A DNA stretch of 59,235 nucleotides from positions 1 to 59,235 of the forward strand of contig CAJWDP010000017.1 in the NCBI GenBank assembly GCA_913030835.1, in the 5' to 3' direction. The position numbers were made by a program, and so were the translations under genes. Positions 43,914-54,900 of this stretch are shown in pieces (within the stretch, counting starts at the first letter, position 1; each line of letters begins with the position of its first letter). Below the pieces are notes generated by a model. The model had not been told where the DNA came from. It ran no database searches and was given only the letters and a program-made list of their open reading frames with translations. This DNA is from an uncultured Flavobacteriales bacterium. GTDB taxonomy: Bacteria > Bacteroidota > Bacteroidia > Flavobacteriales_D > Parvicellaceae.

Positions 43914-43930
43914 TATGTACGTAGTACATA
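43914..43930. promoter_or_regulatory. Perfect inverted repeat upstream of the YifB/ComM gene
   Basis: TATGTAC and GTACATA flank a GTA spacer, giving 7-bp arms with exact symmetry 85 bp before the comM ATG. The size fits a dimeric transcription-factor operator. A second small hairpin (GCCG, GAAAT loop, CGGC) lies 50 bp upstream at 43861-43873. Confidence 0.4.
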
Positions 43931-44015
43931 ATTTTTCGAGCAGGTTTTTCAGAAGAAATTGGAGCTTGGACCTTCTCATTGTTCTATTACATTTGCCGTC
44001 CAAAATTTTGAAAAC

Positions 44016-45554
44016 ATGCTGATAAAAACTTATGGATACGCCGTTTGCGGAATAGAGGCGACGAGAATAACTGTTGAGGTCAACGTAGCTCGAGGGAAAA
44101 AATTTTTCATGGTGGGGTTGCCCGATAATGCGGTAAAAGAAAGCTGGTATAGGATCTCTGCTGCTACAAGTAATGTAGGATGTCGTATACCCGTGAAAAG
44201 AACTACAGTAAATTTAGCTCCTGCCGATATCAAAAAAGAGGGGAGTGCCTATGACCTCACTATAGCGTTGGGTATGCTTGCGGCTTCGGATCTTGTGCCT
44301 TCCAGTAAAATCAATAAGTATGTGATTATGGGTGAGCTGGCTTTGGATGGACATGTCAGGCCAATTAAAGGAGCGCTATCCATCGCATTCAAGGCAAAAG
44401 AGGAAGGATTCAAAGGAGTTATTTTTCCAAAATCCAACGTGAAGGAAGCATCCATCGTTGATGGGATAGAGGTGCTAGGCGCAGATAATCTGAGTGAGGT
44501 AATCGCCTTTTTCAATGACCGAATTGAGCTGAAAAATTATTCTAAACCAAATTTGGAAATCTTCACATCAGGTATAGCTGATCAAGAAATGGATTTTTCG
44601 GATGTAAAAGGGCAAGACAATGTGAAAAGAGCGTTGGAAATTGCCGCTGCAGGAGGTCACAATGTAATTTTAATTGGACCGCCAGGTTCAGGAAAGTCAA
44701 TGCTTGCCAAAAGAATGCAAACTATTCTGCCGCCAATGACTCTGGATGAAGCGTTGGAAACGACAAAAGTACATTCCGTTGCAGGCATTCTTAATGAACG
44801 AGAAGGATTGGTTGCTCAACGACCATTTCGCTCTCCGCATCATACTTCATCAGGAGCAGCACTGGTAGGTGGAGGTACCAATCCGAAGCCCGGTGAAATT
44901 TCTCTGGCGCACAACGGAATTTTATTTTTGGATGAACTACCCGAATTCAGCAGGCAAGTGCTGGAAGTAATGCGACAGCCCTTGGAGGATCGCGTAGTAA
45001 CCATTTCTCGAGCCAGAGCTTCAGTTGATTATCCGGCAAGCTTTATGCTCGTGGCTGCAATGAACCCTTCGCCCAGTGGAGATTTTTATGATCCCAATTC
45101 TTCGCATCCTGATTCGTGCTATGCCGTTCAGCGGTATTTGAATAAAATATCGGGACCGCTTTTGGACCGTATTGACCTGCACATCGAAGTGAATCCGGTA
45201 CCCTATGAGGAATTGTCGAATAAGTCAAAAGGGGAGAAGAGCTGCGAAATCAGGACTCGAGTGGTCCAAGCAAGGGCCATTCAGATTCAACGATTTAGAG
45301 ATCAACCCGGAGTGCATTCAAACGCTCAGATCACTCCTCGTTTGCAGGAAAAACATTGTAAGATAGATGCAGCCGGAGAGGCTGTATTGAAGATGGCGAT
45401 GAACCGTTTGGGATTAAGTGCAAGGTCGTACGGTAGAATTTTCAAAGTGGCGAGAACCATTGCAGATCTAGATGGTTCATCAACCATTGCTTCGAAGCAC
45501 ATTGCTGAGGCAATACAATACCGATCCTTAGACAGGGAGGGTTGGCTGAATTAG
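44016..45554 (+). CDS. comM: YifB/ComM family Mg-chelatase-like AAA+ ATPase
   Basis: The 512-residue hexameric helicase-like ATPase has ComM homologues that promote branch migration during natural transformation. The N-terminal domain ([21 protein letters not shown]) is a ribosomal S5-like fold. The AAA+ core has Walker [18 protein letters not shown] (near residue 222), [13 protein letters not shown], and Walker [10 protein letters not shown], and the C-terminal Mg-chelatase subunit I region ends [14 protein letters not shown]. The start is the internal ATG, because the longer frame begins with an unrelated 19 residues. Its stop overlaps the secA stop by 4 bp on the other strand. Confidence 0.93.
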   Translation: MLIKTYGYAVCGIEATRITVEVNVARGKKFFMVGLPDNAVKESWYRISAATSNVGCRIPVKRTTVNLAPADIKKEGSAYDLTIALGMLAASDLVPSSKINKYVIMGELALDGHVRPIKGALSIAFKAKEEGFKGVIFPKSNVKEASIVDGIEVLGADNLSEVIAFFNDRIELKNYSKPNLEIFTSGIADQEMDFSDVKGQDNVKRALEIAAAGGHNVILIGPPGSGKSMLAKRMQTILPPMTLDEALETTKVHSVAGILNEREGLVAQRPFRSPHHTSSGAALVGGGTNPKPGEISLAHNGILFLDELPEFSRQVLEVMRQPLEDRVVTISRARASVDYPASFMLVAAMNPSPSGDFYDPNSSHPDSCYAVQRYLNKISGPLLDRIDLHIEVNPVPYEELSNKSKGEKSCEIRTRVVQARAIQIQRFRDQPGVHSNAQITPRLQEKHCKIDAAGEAVLKMAMNRLGLSARSYGRIFKVARTIADLDGSSTIASKHIAEAIQYRSLDREGWLN

Positions 45555-48500
45555 CTTTCGTCAACGAGCTGCCATAGACCATTTGCAATCAAATGTTCGG
45601 CTTGCTTGAACTTCATTTCCTTTGTTTCGCCGGAACGCACATTCAGTACTTTCACCCGATCGTTTCTTCCAATTTTTCGAACTTCTCTTACCTCCGGTTT
45701 CCTTTTGATGGGTTGTCCATTCTGCTGTCTGCTTGCCACCTGCTGATTTTGCTGAGAGGCTTGAGTTAGATCAGTTCTACCCGCCTGAAGTTTTGAAACA
45801 TCGGTTTGTTTCGGCATCTGTCTTTTGGCCGCCTGACGCTCTTCTTCCGGAGAAGGCAGGTGCGCCCGCATCAGAAACGACAAGGTGTCTTTGTTCAATT
45901 GGTCCATCATTCCTCGGAACAGCTCGAACGATTCCAGCTTATAGATCAAAAGCGGATCTTTTTGCTCATACTGGGCGTTCCTAACCGATGTTCTCAGGTC
46001 ATCCATCTCACGAAGGTGTTCTTTCCATTCCTGGTCGATGATCGCCAGTGTAACGATCTTTTCCAGCTCTTTGGTAATGTTGGTTCCTTTCTTTTCAAAC
46101 GAATCGATGAGGTTGACCACTAGATTGATCTTTCTTCTTCCATCGAAGAATGGGATGACCATGTTTTCGTACTGATCTCTTTGGTTTTCGTAAACCTGGG
46201 AGACCACGGGAAATGCTTGCTCAACGATAGCTGTGTTCTTACGAGTGTAAGCTTCTCGTGTCAGCTCGTACATTTTCTTCGTGAGAGCAGCCTCATCGGC
46301 TTTGAAAAATTCTTCTTCCGAAATTGGAGATTCAACCGCCAGATACATGATTGATTCCAGCTTAAAGTTTTCAAAATCTCCGTTTTGCACATTGTATTCA
46401 ACGATGCTGGCCGCTATTTCCTGAAAGGTAGTATCTATATCCAGATCCAATCGGTCACCGAACAGTGCATTCTTTCTTTTCCGGTAAATGGCATTACGCT
46501 GGGAGTTCATCACATCATCGTATTCGAGTAGGTTCTTTCGAATACCAAAATTGTTTTCCTCTACTTTTTTCTGAGCTCGTTCAATTGATTTGGTGATCAT
46601 TTTATGTTGAATGACCTCCCCTTCTTTTAGGCCAAGCCGATCCATCATTTTGGCGATCCGTTCTGATCCGAAAAGACGCATTAAGTTGTCTTCCAAAGAC
46701 ACAAAGAACTGAGAAGATCCCGGGTCACCCTGTCGTCCGGCTCGCCCTCTTAGCTGTCTGTCAACCCTTCTGGAATCGTGACGCTCGGTTCCGATAATTG
46801 CCAATCCACCTGCGTCTTTTACACCGGGACCCAGCTTAATGTCGGTTCCCCTTCCTGCCATGTTGGTAGCTATGGTAACATTGCCTGGTAATCCCGCTTC
46901 TGCAACAATTTCTGCTTCTTTCTGATGCAATTTAGCGTTGAGAACATTGTGCTTGATCTTCTTCATCGAAAGCAGCTTGCTCAGTAGCTCAGAAATTTCT
47001 ACGGTTGTTGTTCCAACAAGCACTGGTCGCCCTGCTTCAACCATGCGTTCTATTTCTTCAATGATCGCATTGTATTTCTCTCTGGCAGTCTTAAATACCA
47101 AGTCTTCCCGGTCATCACGCTGCACAGGCTTATTGGTTGGAATGGCCATTACATCCAGCTCGTAAATGTCCCATAACTCTTTTGCCTCCGTCTCTGCTGT
47201 ACCTGTCATACCGGCAAGCTTGTGGTACATTCGAAAATAATTTTGCAAGGTAATGGTGGCGTAGGTTTGTGTTGCAGCCTCAACCTTTACGTTTTCCTTG
47301 GCTTCAATCGCTTGATGGAGACCGTCAGAGTACCTTCTGCCATCCATTATACGACCTGTTTGCTCGTCAACGATTTTCACTTTATTGTCCATTACAACGT
47401 ACTCCACTTCTTTCTCAAAAAGGGTGTACGCTTTCATGAGCTGATTCATGGTATGAATTCGCTCGCCTTTTACCTGATAATCTCTGAGCATGGAATCCTT
47501 CATCTTTAATTGCTCAGATTCCGATTTTCCGGAATTCTCAATATCTGCTACCAGTGTTCCAATATCAGGCATGATATAGAAGGTTGGGTCTTCCTCTCCT
47601 GAAATGAGGTCAATACCTTTGTCGAGAATTTCGATCGAATTGTTTTTCTCGTCGATGGTGAAGAAAAGATCAGCATCAATTTTCTTCATCTCCTTGCCCT
47701 GATCTTGCAAGTAGTAGTTTTCCGTTTTTTGAAGATGCGCACGTATACCGGGTTCACTTAAATATTTGATAAGTGCTTTGTTTTTTGGTAAAGCACGAAA
47801 GGCCTTTAACAGAGCAACTCCCCCTTCTTCGATTTGCTTCTTGATCTCTTTTTTCTCACCTTCTTCGTTGGTTAGTGCTACCAGTTTTTTCTTGGCTTCC
47901 GTAAGATAGCTATGTGCTAATTTTCTTTGGGATTCGACTAACTTTTGCACTTTGGGTTTGAGTTCTTGGAACTCGTGCTGATCCCCCTGAGGTGTTGGAC
48001 CTGAAATAATCAACGGAGTTCTGGCATCATCAATTAGAACAGAGTCGACCTCATCAATGATTGCGTAATGATGCTTTTTCTGCACCAAATTTTCCGGATC
48101 ATTTACCATGTTGTCCCTTAGGTAGTCAAACCCGAATTCGTTGTTCGTTCCGAACGTAATATCGCACTGATATGCGGCTTTTCTTTCCGGTGAATTTGGA
48201 GTGTGTTTATCAATACAATCAACAGTCAATCCGTGGAATTCATAGATTGGCCCCATCCATTCGCTGTCTCGTTTTGCCAGGTAATTGTTTACCGTTACAA
48301 CGTGGACACCTTTTCCTGTTAAACCATTCAAATACACGGGCAGCGTGGCAACAAGGGTTTTACCTTCTCCCGTTTGCATTTCAGCAACCTTTCCTTTATG
48401 AAGGGCAGTTCCACCAATCAGCTGAACATCATAGTGTACCATATTCCATTCGATTTCCGTACCTGCCGCGTCCCACGTATTTTGCCAGATAGCTTTGTCT

Positions 48501-48952
48501 CCTGAAATTGTAATATGTCCTTTGGATTCAGCAAGTTTAGTGTCGAGCTCCGTTGCTGTAACTTCTAATGTTTTGTTTTCTGCAAACCTCCGTGCAGTTT
48601 CTTTTATAACGGCAAACCCTTCCGGAAGAATTTCATCTAGAACCTCTTCAAGTTTGGTGTCAATCTGTTTTTTTAGTTTGTCGATTTCAGCGTATAGCTG
48701 CTCTTTTTCTGAAATTGGTGTGGCAGAATCCTCAGCCTTTTGCCCAAGCTCTTGCAATGTTTTTTCCTCTTCTGAAACATGGTCCTTTAACCTCTTTCGG
48801 AACAGGTCGGATTTTGCTCTGAGCTCGTCATTTGAAATGCCCTGCAGTTTGTCAAATTCAGATTTCGCTTGTTCAACATAAGGATTGATTTCCTTCATGT
48901 TGGCACCGCCTTCATCTCCACCGAGTAATTTCTTGATAATTCCGCCTAGCAT
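45551..48952 (-). CDS. secA: Preprotein translocase ATPase SecA
   Basis: The 1133-residue motor pushes unfolded proteins through SecYEG. It has Walker [15 protein letters not shown] (from Met192), [33 protein letters not shown], and the HWE-type region [19 protein letters not shown]. Length exceeds E. coli SecA (901) because of Lys/Glu-rich insertions near residues 330-400, usual in Bacteroidota. The C-terminal zinc-binding motif (CxCxSGx8C[HC]) is absent. The protein ends in a Gln-rich linker and a small domain, [14 protein letters not shown] to LWQLVDES. It probably has its own promoter upstream. Confidence 0.97.
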   Translation of the reverse strand: MLGGIIKKLLGGDEGGANMKEINPYVEQAKSEFDKLQGISNDELRAKSDLFRKRLKDHVSEEEKTLQELGQKAEDSATPISEKEQLYAEIDKLKKQIDTKLEEVLDEILPEGFAVIKETARRFAENKTLEVTATELDTKLAESKGHITISGDKAIWQNTWDAAGTEIEWNMVHYDVQLIGGTALHKGKVAEMQTGEGKTLVATLPVYLNGLTGKGVHVVTVNNYLAKRDSEWMGPIYEFHGLTVDCIDKHTPNSPERKAAYQCDITFGTNNEFGFDYLRDNMVNDPENLVQKKHHYAIIDEVDSVLIDDARTPLIISGPTPQGDQHEFQELKPKVQKLVESQRKLAHSYLTEAKKKLVALTNEEGEKKEIKKQIEEGGVALLKAFRALPKNKALIKYLSEPGIRAHLQKTENYYLQDQGKEMKKIDADLFFTIDEKNNSIEILDKGIDLISGEEDPTFYIMPDIGTLVADIENSGKSESEQLKMKDSMLRDYQVKGERIHTMNQLMKAYTLFEKEVEYVVMDNKVKIVDEQTGRIMDGRRYSDGLHQAIEAKENVKVEAATQTYATITLQNYFRMYHKLAGMTGTAETEAKELWDIYELDVMAIPTNKPVQRDDREDLVFKTAREKYNAIIEEIERMVEAGRPVLVGTTTVEISELLSKLLSMKKIKHNVLNAKLHQKEAEIVAEAGLPGNVTIATNMAGRGTDIKLGPGVKDAGGLAIIGTERHDSRRVDRQLRGRAGRQGDPGSSQFFVSLEDNLMRLFGSERIAKMMDRLGLKEGEVIQHKMITKSIERAQKKVEENNFGIRKNLLEYDDVMNSQRNAIYRKRKNALFGDRLDLDIDTTFQEIAASIVEYNVQNGDFENFKLESIMYLAVESPISEEEFFKADEAALTKKMYELTREAYTRKNTAIVEQAFPVVSQVYENQRDQYENMVIPFFDGRRKINLVVNLIDSFEKKGTNITKELEKIVTLAIIDQEWKEHLREMDDLRTSVRNAQYEQKDPLLIYKLESFELFRGMMDQLNKDTLSFLMRAHLPSPEEERQAAKRQMPKQTDVSKLQAGRTDLTQASQQNQQVASRQQNGQPIKRKPEVREVRKIGRNDRVKVLNVRSGETKEMKFKQAEHLIANGLWQLVDES

Positions 48953-48976
48953 GAATAGTATAATTTAATAGAGGAG

Positions 48977-49010
48977 CAAATTTAATTGAAATTATGACAG
49001 TAATTCTCAA
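48977..49010 (-). promoter_or_regulatory. Bacteroidota-type promoter of secA
   Basis: On the minus strand TTG (49010-49008) is followed after 23 bases by TAAATTTG (48984-48977), an exact TAnnTTTG. Transcription would start about 18-20 bases before the secA ATG. Confidence 0.6.
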
Positions 49011-49105
49011 TACACTGGCAATTTCGGAAGGACTTCTGCTCCATTTGTGAAGTCAGCATGGTTTTTCACAAATTGTACCAAATTAAAAAGGCTGACAATA
49101 TGCCA

Positions 49106-49134
49106 TAAAAAAGCCCCAGTCGATTGCTGAGGCT
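49106..49134 (-). terminator. Rho-independent terminator of the DUF2795 gene
   Basis: On the minus strand AGCCTCAG pairs with CTGGGGCT (8 bp with one G-U) around a short loop and runs into six T. It separates the DUF2795 gene from secA, so secA needs its own promoter. Between this terminator and secA, GTCAGC (49052-49057) and GCTGAC (49091-49096) form a further weak inverted repeat. Confidence 0.75.
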
Positions 49135-49157
49135 TGGTTTTAAAAAGCTAAATTCTT

Positions 49158-49379
49158 TTAATACTCGTCTTCGTTAAAGAAGAAGTCCTCTTTAGTCGGA
49201 TAATCCGGCCAAATCTCTTCAATACTATCGTATGAATCCCCTTCGTCTTCAATCGACTGAAGATTTTCCACTACTTCAAGCGGTGCACCGGTTCTCATGG
49301 CAAAATCAATCAATTCGTCCTTGGTCGCGGGCCAAGGAGCGTCTTCTAAATAAGATGCTAATTCTAAAGTCCAATACAT
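49158..49379 (-). CDS. DUF2795 protein
   Basis: The 73-residue acidic protein has the highly conserved Bacteroidota sequence MYWTLELASYLEDAPWPATK, DELIDFAMRTGAPLEVVENL and EEIWPDYPTKEDFFFNEDEY. DUF2795 proteins are short and helical with no enzymatic motif. The near-identity across the phylum, as I recall it, and a fully consensus promoter suggest abundant expression. Its function is unknown. Confidence 0.93.
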   Translation of the reverse strand: MYWTLELASYLEDAPWPATKDELIDFAMRTGAPLEVVENLQSIEDEGDSYDSIEEIWPDYPTKEDFFFNEDEY

Positions 49380-49431
49380 AATCTATCTCCACTTTTCCAA
49401 CAACCCATTCGTTCAGGTTGTAATTTTTACG

Positions 49432-49461
49432 CAAAAATAATTTTTTTGATTACATATGCAA
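49432..49461 (-). promoter_or_regulatory. Consensus Bacteroidota promoter of the DUF2795 gene
   Basis: On the minus strand TTG (49461-49459) is followed after exactly 19 bases by TATTTTTG (49439-49432). Both elements and the spacing match the Bacteroidota sigma factor consensus, and transcription should start about 45 bases before the ATG. It is the best promoter in the window. Confidence 0.75.
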
Positions 49462-49511
49462 TAAAAATGTGACAAAGGTATTTGAGCCTAGTATGAAAAC
49501 CCTCAAATGCC

Positions 49512-50060
49512 CTATTTGCTTGGTATCCAGGGAAGTTCTTCTGCGCCTAGCTCTTTGGCTAAACTTCTGCTTAGAACAAACAAATAGTCACTGAGCCGAT
49601 TCAAATAAACTAGATCCAGTTCCAAATTGGATTGTTTCTCAGCCAGATCTACTACCAGTCTCTCTGCTCTTCTGCAAATACACCTTGCAATATGGCAATA
49701 GGAAACAATGGGATGGCCGCCTGGCAGTATGAAGTGCGTCATGGGTTCAAGATGCTGTTCCATTTCATCAATTTCTTTTTCCAAAGATTCTATGTCGATC
49801 TCTGCTATATCGGGTTTTTTAAGCTGCTTTTTATCAGGGTCTGCAGCTAAATTAGCTCCTATGGTAAACAACCGGTCCTGAATTCGAATCAATGTTTCTT
49901 TTCGAGGAGGGGCTATATCCTGATCGCGAATTAATCCTATATAGGCCATAAGCTCATCCGTGGTTCCATAAGCTTCGATTCGCTCGTGATTTTTTTTCAC
50001 CCTTTTTCCCCCAAACAAAGAAGTGAGGCCTTTGTCGCCTGTTTTGGTATATATTTTCAT
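49512..50060 (-). CDS. Cob(I)yrinic acid a,c-diamide adenosyltransferase, PduO type
   Basis: The 182-residue enzyme transfers the adenosyl group of ATP to cob(I)alamin to make coenzyme B12. The N-terminal ATP-binding motif KIYTKTGDKGLTSLFGGKRV, the Gly/Thr-rich EAYGTTDELMAYIGL and the active-site helix CHIARCICRRAERLVVDL are all present, with LNRLSDYLFVLSRSLAKE at the end. It forms a trimeric helical bundle. No other B12 gene and no cobalamin riboswitch is seen nearby, so it probably serves salvaged cobalamin. Confidence 0.92.
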   Translation of the reverse strand: MKIYTKTGDKGLTSLFGGKRVKKNHERIEAYGTTDELMAYIGLIRDQDIAPPRKETLIRIQDRLFTIGANLAADPDKKQLKKPDIAEIDIESLEKEIDEMEQHLEPMTHFILPGGHPIVSYCHIARCICRRAERLVVDLAEKQSNLELDLVYLNRLSDYLFVLSRSLAKELGAEELPWIPSK

Positions 50061-50137
50061 GCCGTTGTGCTTGTTCCCAATTTACGTTATTCAGGTAACT
50101 ATACAATTATTGGATCACCAATGTTCAAATAAGAATT

Positions 50138-50920
50138 TTAGAAGTTCAACAAAAAATGCTGTTTTTCAATTCCATTTTTTAAGAATGCTAGTCCCATTGA
50201 ATGTAAGTCTATCGTTACCGTAATTAATTCATTTTCTTTTATGGCGTTCCAAGTCTCTTTCATTTCTTCAGACCAATTGATGTCGTCAAATACGAAAACG
50301 GTTTCAGAATGACTTTTTGTTAGGCATTGGCTGAAATAATCAAGAGTTGCTTGTTTGTTGTGATGTCCGTCAATAAAAACGAAGTCTAGTTTATTGCAGT
50401 GGTTTAGAAATTTTGGTAGTCCGTCCTGAAACTTGCTGTGGACTAGCTCTACATTCTTTGCTCTGGCCAATTTGATTGTTGTTTGAGCGATCTTAAATGT
50501 GGCTCCATCACCCTCAATTGAAACAATTTTTGCTTTTCTTGACGCGGCGGCCATATAGCTGGTTGTAATGCCCAAGCTGGTGCCTAGTTCAAGCAAGTTT
50601 TGTGGCTGGAAGTGATTTACAAGACGGAACAAAAGCTGCCCGTATTTTGCTGATTTCACGGAATACTTGCAGATGTCGCTTATTCTTCGTTTTGGTCCAG
50701 AAAAGATTCGAGACCCTGCACCGAAATCGCTGACCGTGATACTACTTCTGTCATTTTTCCACTTTTTGCGTATCGTTTCAATTTGCTGATAAGCATAGTA
50801 GTCATCATTTTCGTAAATGACGGTCTTTGCCAGATTATAAACGAAGGGAGAATGAATGTTTGCAATTGTGCTGCTTTTCAATTTATAACGAGCATAATCT
50901 GTAACTCTACGAACATTCAT
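50138..50920 (-). CDS. Class I SAM-dependent methyltransferase
   Basis: The 260-residue protein has a Rossmann-type methyltransferase core of the Methyltransf_24/O-methyltransferase kind: NLLELGTSLGITTSYMAAA for SAM binding, KIVSIEGDGATFKIA, then FVFIDGHHNKQATLDYFSQC with the metal-type Asp, and FVFDDINWSEEMKETW. An N-terminal helical lid carries RRVTDYARYKLK and SPFVYNLAKTVIY. Related Bacteroidota proteins are annotated only as methyltransferases. The substrate is unknown. Confidence 0.83.
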   Translation of the reverse strand: MNVRRVTDYARYKLKSSTIANIHSPFVYNLAKTVIYENDDYYAYQQIETIRKKWKNDRSSITVSDFGAGSRIFSGPKRRISDICKYSVKSAKYGQLLFRLVNHFQPQNLLELGTSLGITTSYMAAASRKAKIVSIEGDGATFKIAQTTIKLARAKNVELVHSKFQDGLPKFLNHCNKLDFVFIDGHHNKQATLDYFSQCLTKSHSETVFVFDDINWSEEMKETWNAIKENELITVTIDLHSMGLAFLKNGIEKQHFLLNF

Positions 50921-51143
50921 AAATAGTGCAAAAGGATCTTGTTGAAGTGTAAAAGTAAGAAAGAAACCATGTTCGGGCTATGGTCGCACTCGCTTAATTG
51001 TTAAATAATTAACAATAATCACCAAAGCTGTTAAATTACAGCTCTTTTGCCTTCACAGGGGGATAAAACGATACGTATTACTAAATTTATACAAAGCCCG
51101 AATTGCATTAACGCCAATTGTATTCGGAAGCTTGCCACCTAAC

Positions 51144-51980
51144 ATGAAAACTACCTTACACCACGTGGGCAGCAATGCCCCTATACTTAATGGTTTGCGC
51201 ACATTTTTGACATCTGTCTCTCGTGCCTTTCTTCTAATTTCCGTATTCTTTTTATTAATCAGTGGTCATTTAAATGCGCAGTTCGTAGCTTCTGATGATT
51301 GGTCGTTGTACAAATCGATTGATGAGCTAAATATCTACGCAAAACTTCAGAATTGCCCGCGGAACGCAGGATACGACAGGAATAACGTACTTCTAAGAAT
51401 CAAAAATACCGGACAATCGGCCAAAACTGTTGATTATCATTTGCATCTCTATTATAACGGGGAATGTAAAACTTGCGATGATTCATATGATGAATACAAG
51501 TTTTCATATACCATAGCCACTGGTGAAGAAATAGTAGGGGATTGTGATGTCTCTAACTCAGGCTTATCACTATTTGCAGGTTGGTCAGAGAAAGGCATAA
51601 GCAAAGTTGATTATTCCGGTTTTGAATTGGCTTTATTACAGGTTAGGGATGAAGGTTTTTCGGATCAGGAGCTAAAGAATAAATTCTATCAGGAGGACCT
51701 AACTGATTTGAGAAAATATATTGCAAATCTGAGGGAAAATCTTGATAAAACGGACTCAAGGGAATCAAAAAATTCAGGATCCGAAGTCTCTCAAGTCTCT
51801 GAAAAAGAGCTGATGGTTGCAATCGAGGTTTGGATTACTCGAGACGCGATGGCAGTTTCACCAAATGAACTACTCAATCCTTTTGAATTGACCGTCAATG
51901 AGGTAAGATTATTATCTGCCAAGTCATTGAATTATGTGAATGGTCATCCTGACCGGTTTGTAATTATTAATCAAAAATAG
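51144..51980 (+). CDS. Exported protein of unknown function upstream of the SprB-repeat adhesin
   Basis: The 278-residue protein has a long-n-region signal peptide ending FLLISGHLNAQF. A domain of roughly 130 residues resembles an immunoglobulin-like sandwich (NNVLLRIKNTGQSAKTVDY, HLHLYYNGECKTCDDSYDEY) with a possible disulfide. A charged helix and a short conserved-looking end follow (VAIEVWITRDAMAVSPNELL). I do not recognise it. Its TAG stop shares a base with a GTG in frame with the giant adhesin (TAGTG). The two are therefore probably co-expressed, which suggests a partner or accessory role (inference). The ATG start is four codons after an in-frame TTG. Confidence 0.6.
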   Translation: MKTTLHHVGSNAPILNGLRTFLTSVSRAFLLISVFFLLISGHLNAQFVASDDWSLYKSIDELNIYAKLQNCPRNAGYDRNNVLLRIKNTGQSAKTVDYHLHLYYNGECKTCDDSYDEYKFSYTIATGEEIVGDCDVSNSGLSLFAGWSEKGISKVDYSGFELALLQVRDEGFSDQELKNKFYQEDLTDLRKYIANLRENLDKTDSRESKNSGSEVSQVSEKELMVAIEVWITRDAMAVSPNELLNPFELTVNEVRLLSAKSLNYVNGHPDRFVIINQK

Positions 51981-51991
51981 TGTTGGAAGTT

Positions 51992-54900
51992 ATGAAGATG
52001 ATTGTCAGGATATTGATTTTGGTTTTTTTGGCTCTGATGCCATTCCATTCCCATTACGCTCAGGTCTATAACATTACAACTGGTGGTACGATTAATACAT
52101 GCGCTGGATCTTTTGTTGATCCGGGGGGAGCTACCGGAAATTATGGTAATAATGATCTTTACGAGATCACGTTTTGCACACCGTTTCCACCGCCGTTGCA
52201 GATTATATTTAATTTCACAGTTTGGGATGTTGAGGCGGGAGCAGATTACTTGTATGTATATGACGGACCGAGCTCAGCTTCTCCGATGGTCTTAGGAAGC
52301 CCATTTTCAGCAATTTCGCCGGGTTCAATTTCAGGGACAAGTGGATGTTTGACTTTTGTATGGGATTCGGATGGAGCCAATCCATTTCCGGGGTGGGAAG
52401 CGACAATTTCGTGCGGTCTTCCACCTGTTTATTGTATCAATTGTGATACGGCAGCAGTGATTACTTCACTGCCATTAATTACTACTCAAACCACATGTAA
52501 TAATTGCGACAATTACTCTATGGCAGATGCTTGTGGAAGTGCTTACATGAACGGTGATGATTACACCTACGAATACACTCCAACGGTAAACGAAGTAATA
52601 GACATCACATTAAACAATACATCAAACTATACCGGACTGTTTGTTTTTGATGGTTGTCCGGATGATCCTGCAACCAATTGTGTTGCATCAAATACGAGTA
52701 CCACCGGAGACCCCCAACTTACGAACATCAGTCTAACTGCAGGCACAACCTATTATATTACGATATCTACCAATCCTACAAGCGGACCCCAGTGTACAGA
52801 TTTTGATATTACGATTACCGTACCCTCCTGTACCGATGGTATACTAAATCAGGATGAAACAGGCATCGACTGTGGCGGGACAATTTGTGGACCTTGTCCA
52901 AATTGTTACGATGGCATACAAAATGGATCTGAAACGGGGATTGATTGCGGAGCAGTATGCGGTATCCCTTGCCCTTGTGGGGTTACAATTACTCCGACTC
53001 CGTCAGATACTCTACCATGTGGTGGTGGAACGGTAACATTGGTTGCGGTAGGCACAGGAACATCCACAGCATTGGTTAATAGTAGTTTTGACGGGGGTTC
53101 TGTTGGGTTAGGTTGGTCAGTTTCAGCAGCAGGACAGTTTGACAACCCATGTGGGCCATCCATAGATGGCGGGACCTACATGTGGATGGGAAGTACAACT
53201 CCTGCTCCAAGAACCCTAGAAACTGTGCCTGTTGACGTTTCTTGTGGAGGAGAAATTTGCTTTTACTTAAAATATGCAACGCAGGGTGGAGCGTCACCAT
53301 GCGAAGGTCCTGACCTTCCAAATGAAGGTGTGTATTTAGAATATTCGGTAGACGGCGGAGCGACCTGGACAACGATTAATTACTATCCCCCAAGTGGCGG
53401 ATATGATCCCACGTTAACGGAATGGAACCAGTACTGCTACGTCTTGCCTCCAGCTGCACTTACGACATCCACTATGTTTCATTGGTATCAGGATGTTACA
53501 AGTGCCAATATATACGATCACTGGGGTGTTGACAACGTCGTAATAACCACTTACCCTTGTAACTCATACTACTACGATTGGGACCATATTGCCGGCTCTC
53601 CGGATGATTCTACCCAAGTAATATCAACATCGAGTACAGCTACCTATGGTGTATGGTACACGGACGGAGTTTCAGATTCTTGTTATCAAGCGATTACCAT
53701 TTTTGTTGACACACTTGATCCGTTAGTAGTGAATGCGACAAGTGGAGGGTGTGGAGCTACAGGTTCAATAACGATAGATCCCGCGCAAGGAGGTTTAGCG
53801 CCTTATACGTATTCAATTTCAGGGCCGGTAAGCCAAAGTAATACAACGGGTAGCTTCACAGGTTTACCCGGAGGTACCTACACGATTACGGTAACAGGAT
53901 CAGGAGGATGTTCAATTACTTCAACAGCAACAATCACCTCTTCAGGTGGAATAACGGTTACGGCGAGCGGAACAGATGAGAATTGCACAGGATCCTGCGA
54001 TGGTACACTGACCGCAACTCCGACTGGAGGAACAGCACCGTACACCTATAGCTGGGACAGTGGGCCAACACCTGCTACGCAGAATCAAACCGGTGTCTGT
54101 TCTGGAACGTATGAGGTCACTGTAACCGATGCAAGTGGCTGTGTTGGAACAGATCAGGTGACTGTATCCGCGGGCCTTTTAGTTTCAGCAGTAATAGATC
54201 CGGTAGCCAATCAATGTCTCACCGGAAATTCATTCAGCTTTAACGGAACAAACTCTACAATAAGCGCAGGTTCAATAACGAGCTATTCATGGGATTTTGG
54301 TGATGGCAATACGGCTTCTGGGGCATCACCCGCACATACTTATGCAAGCAGTGGATCATACACAGTAACATTAACGGTAAGCGATGGTACTTGTTCTGAC
54401 CAGATTACTCAAAACATTACTGTATTTGATGATCCGACGGTAACGGCGACGGCCACGGATGAGCTTTGTTTTGGTGATTGTGACGGTAGTGTAACGGCTG
54501 TGCCTTCCGGAACATCCGGCTACACTTCAGAATGGTTCGAGTTTTCAGGACCATCCATAGGAACCGGGAATACTATTATTGGGCTCTGTCCCGGAATGTA
54601 TCAGGTAGTTGTAACGGATGTAAATGGTTGTACAGCAAACAATACTGCGGTTGTTTTAGGCCCTTCTGCAGCGCTCGCAGTATCAGCGACAGGTTCGGAT
54701 GCATCTTGTTTTGGTGTATGCGACGGTACATTAGACGGTTCTGCCTCAGGTGGAACGGCGGGATATACCTATTCCTGGGATGGAGGACCAACTCCTAATT
54801 CTGAAGATCAGACAGCTGTTTGCCAGGGAACGTACATCCTAACAGTCACAGATGCAAATGGCTGTGTAGAAACGGCAACACATATCATAACCGAACCGGT

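Noticed and set aside
45733-48881. Several 75-128-codon frames antisense to secA
   Set aside because: All are inside the SecA gene and show no family signature.
48985-49157. tRNA or small structured RNA between secA and the DUF2795 gene
   Set aside because: Only a terminator and a weak inverted repeat are visible. There is no cloverleaf, no T-loop GTTCGA and no CCA end.
49880-50140. Cobalamin riboswitch near the PduO-type adenosyltransferase gene
   Set aside because: The leader is only about 70-80 bp on the relevant strand and lacks a B12-box-like core.
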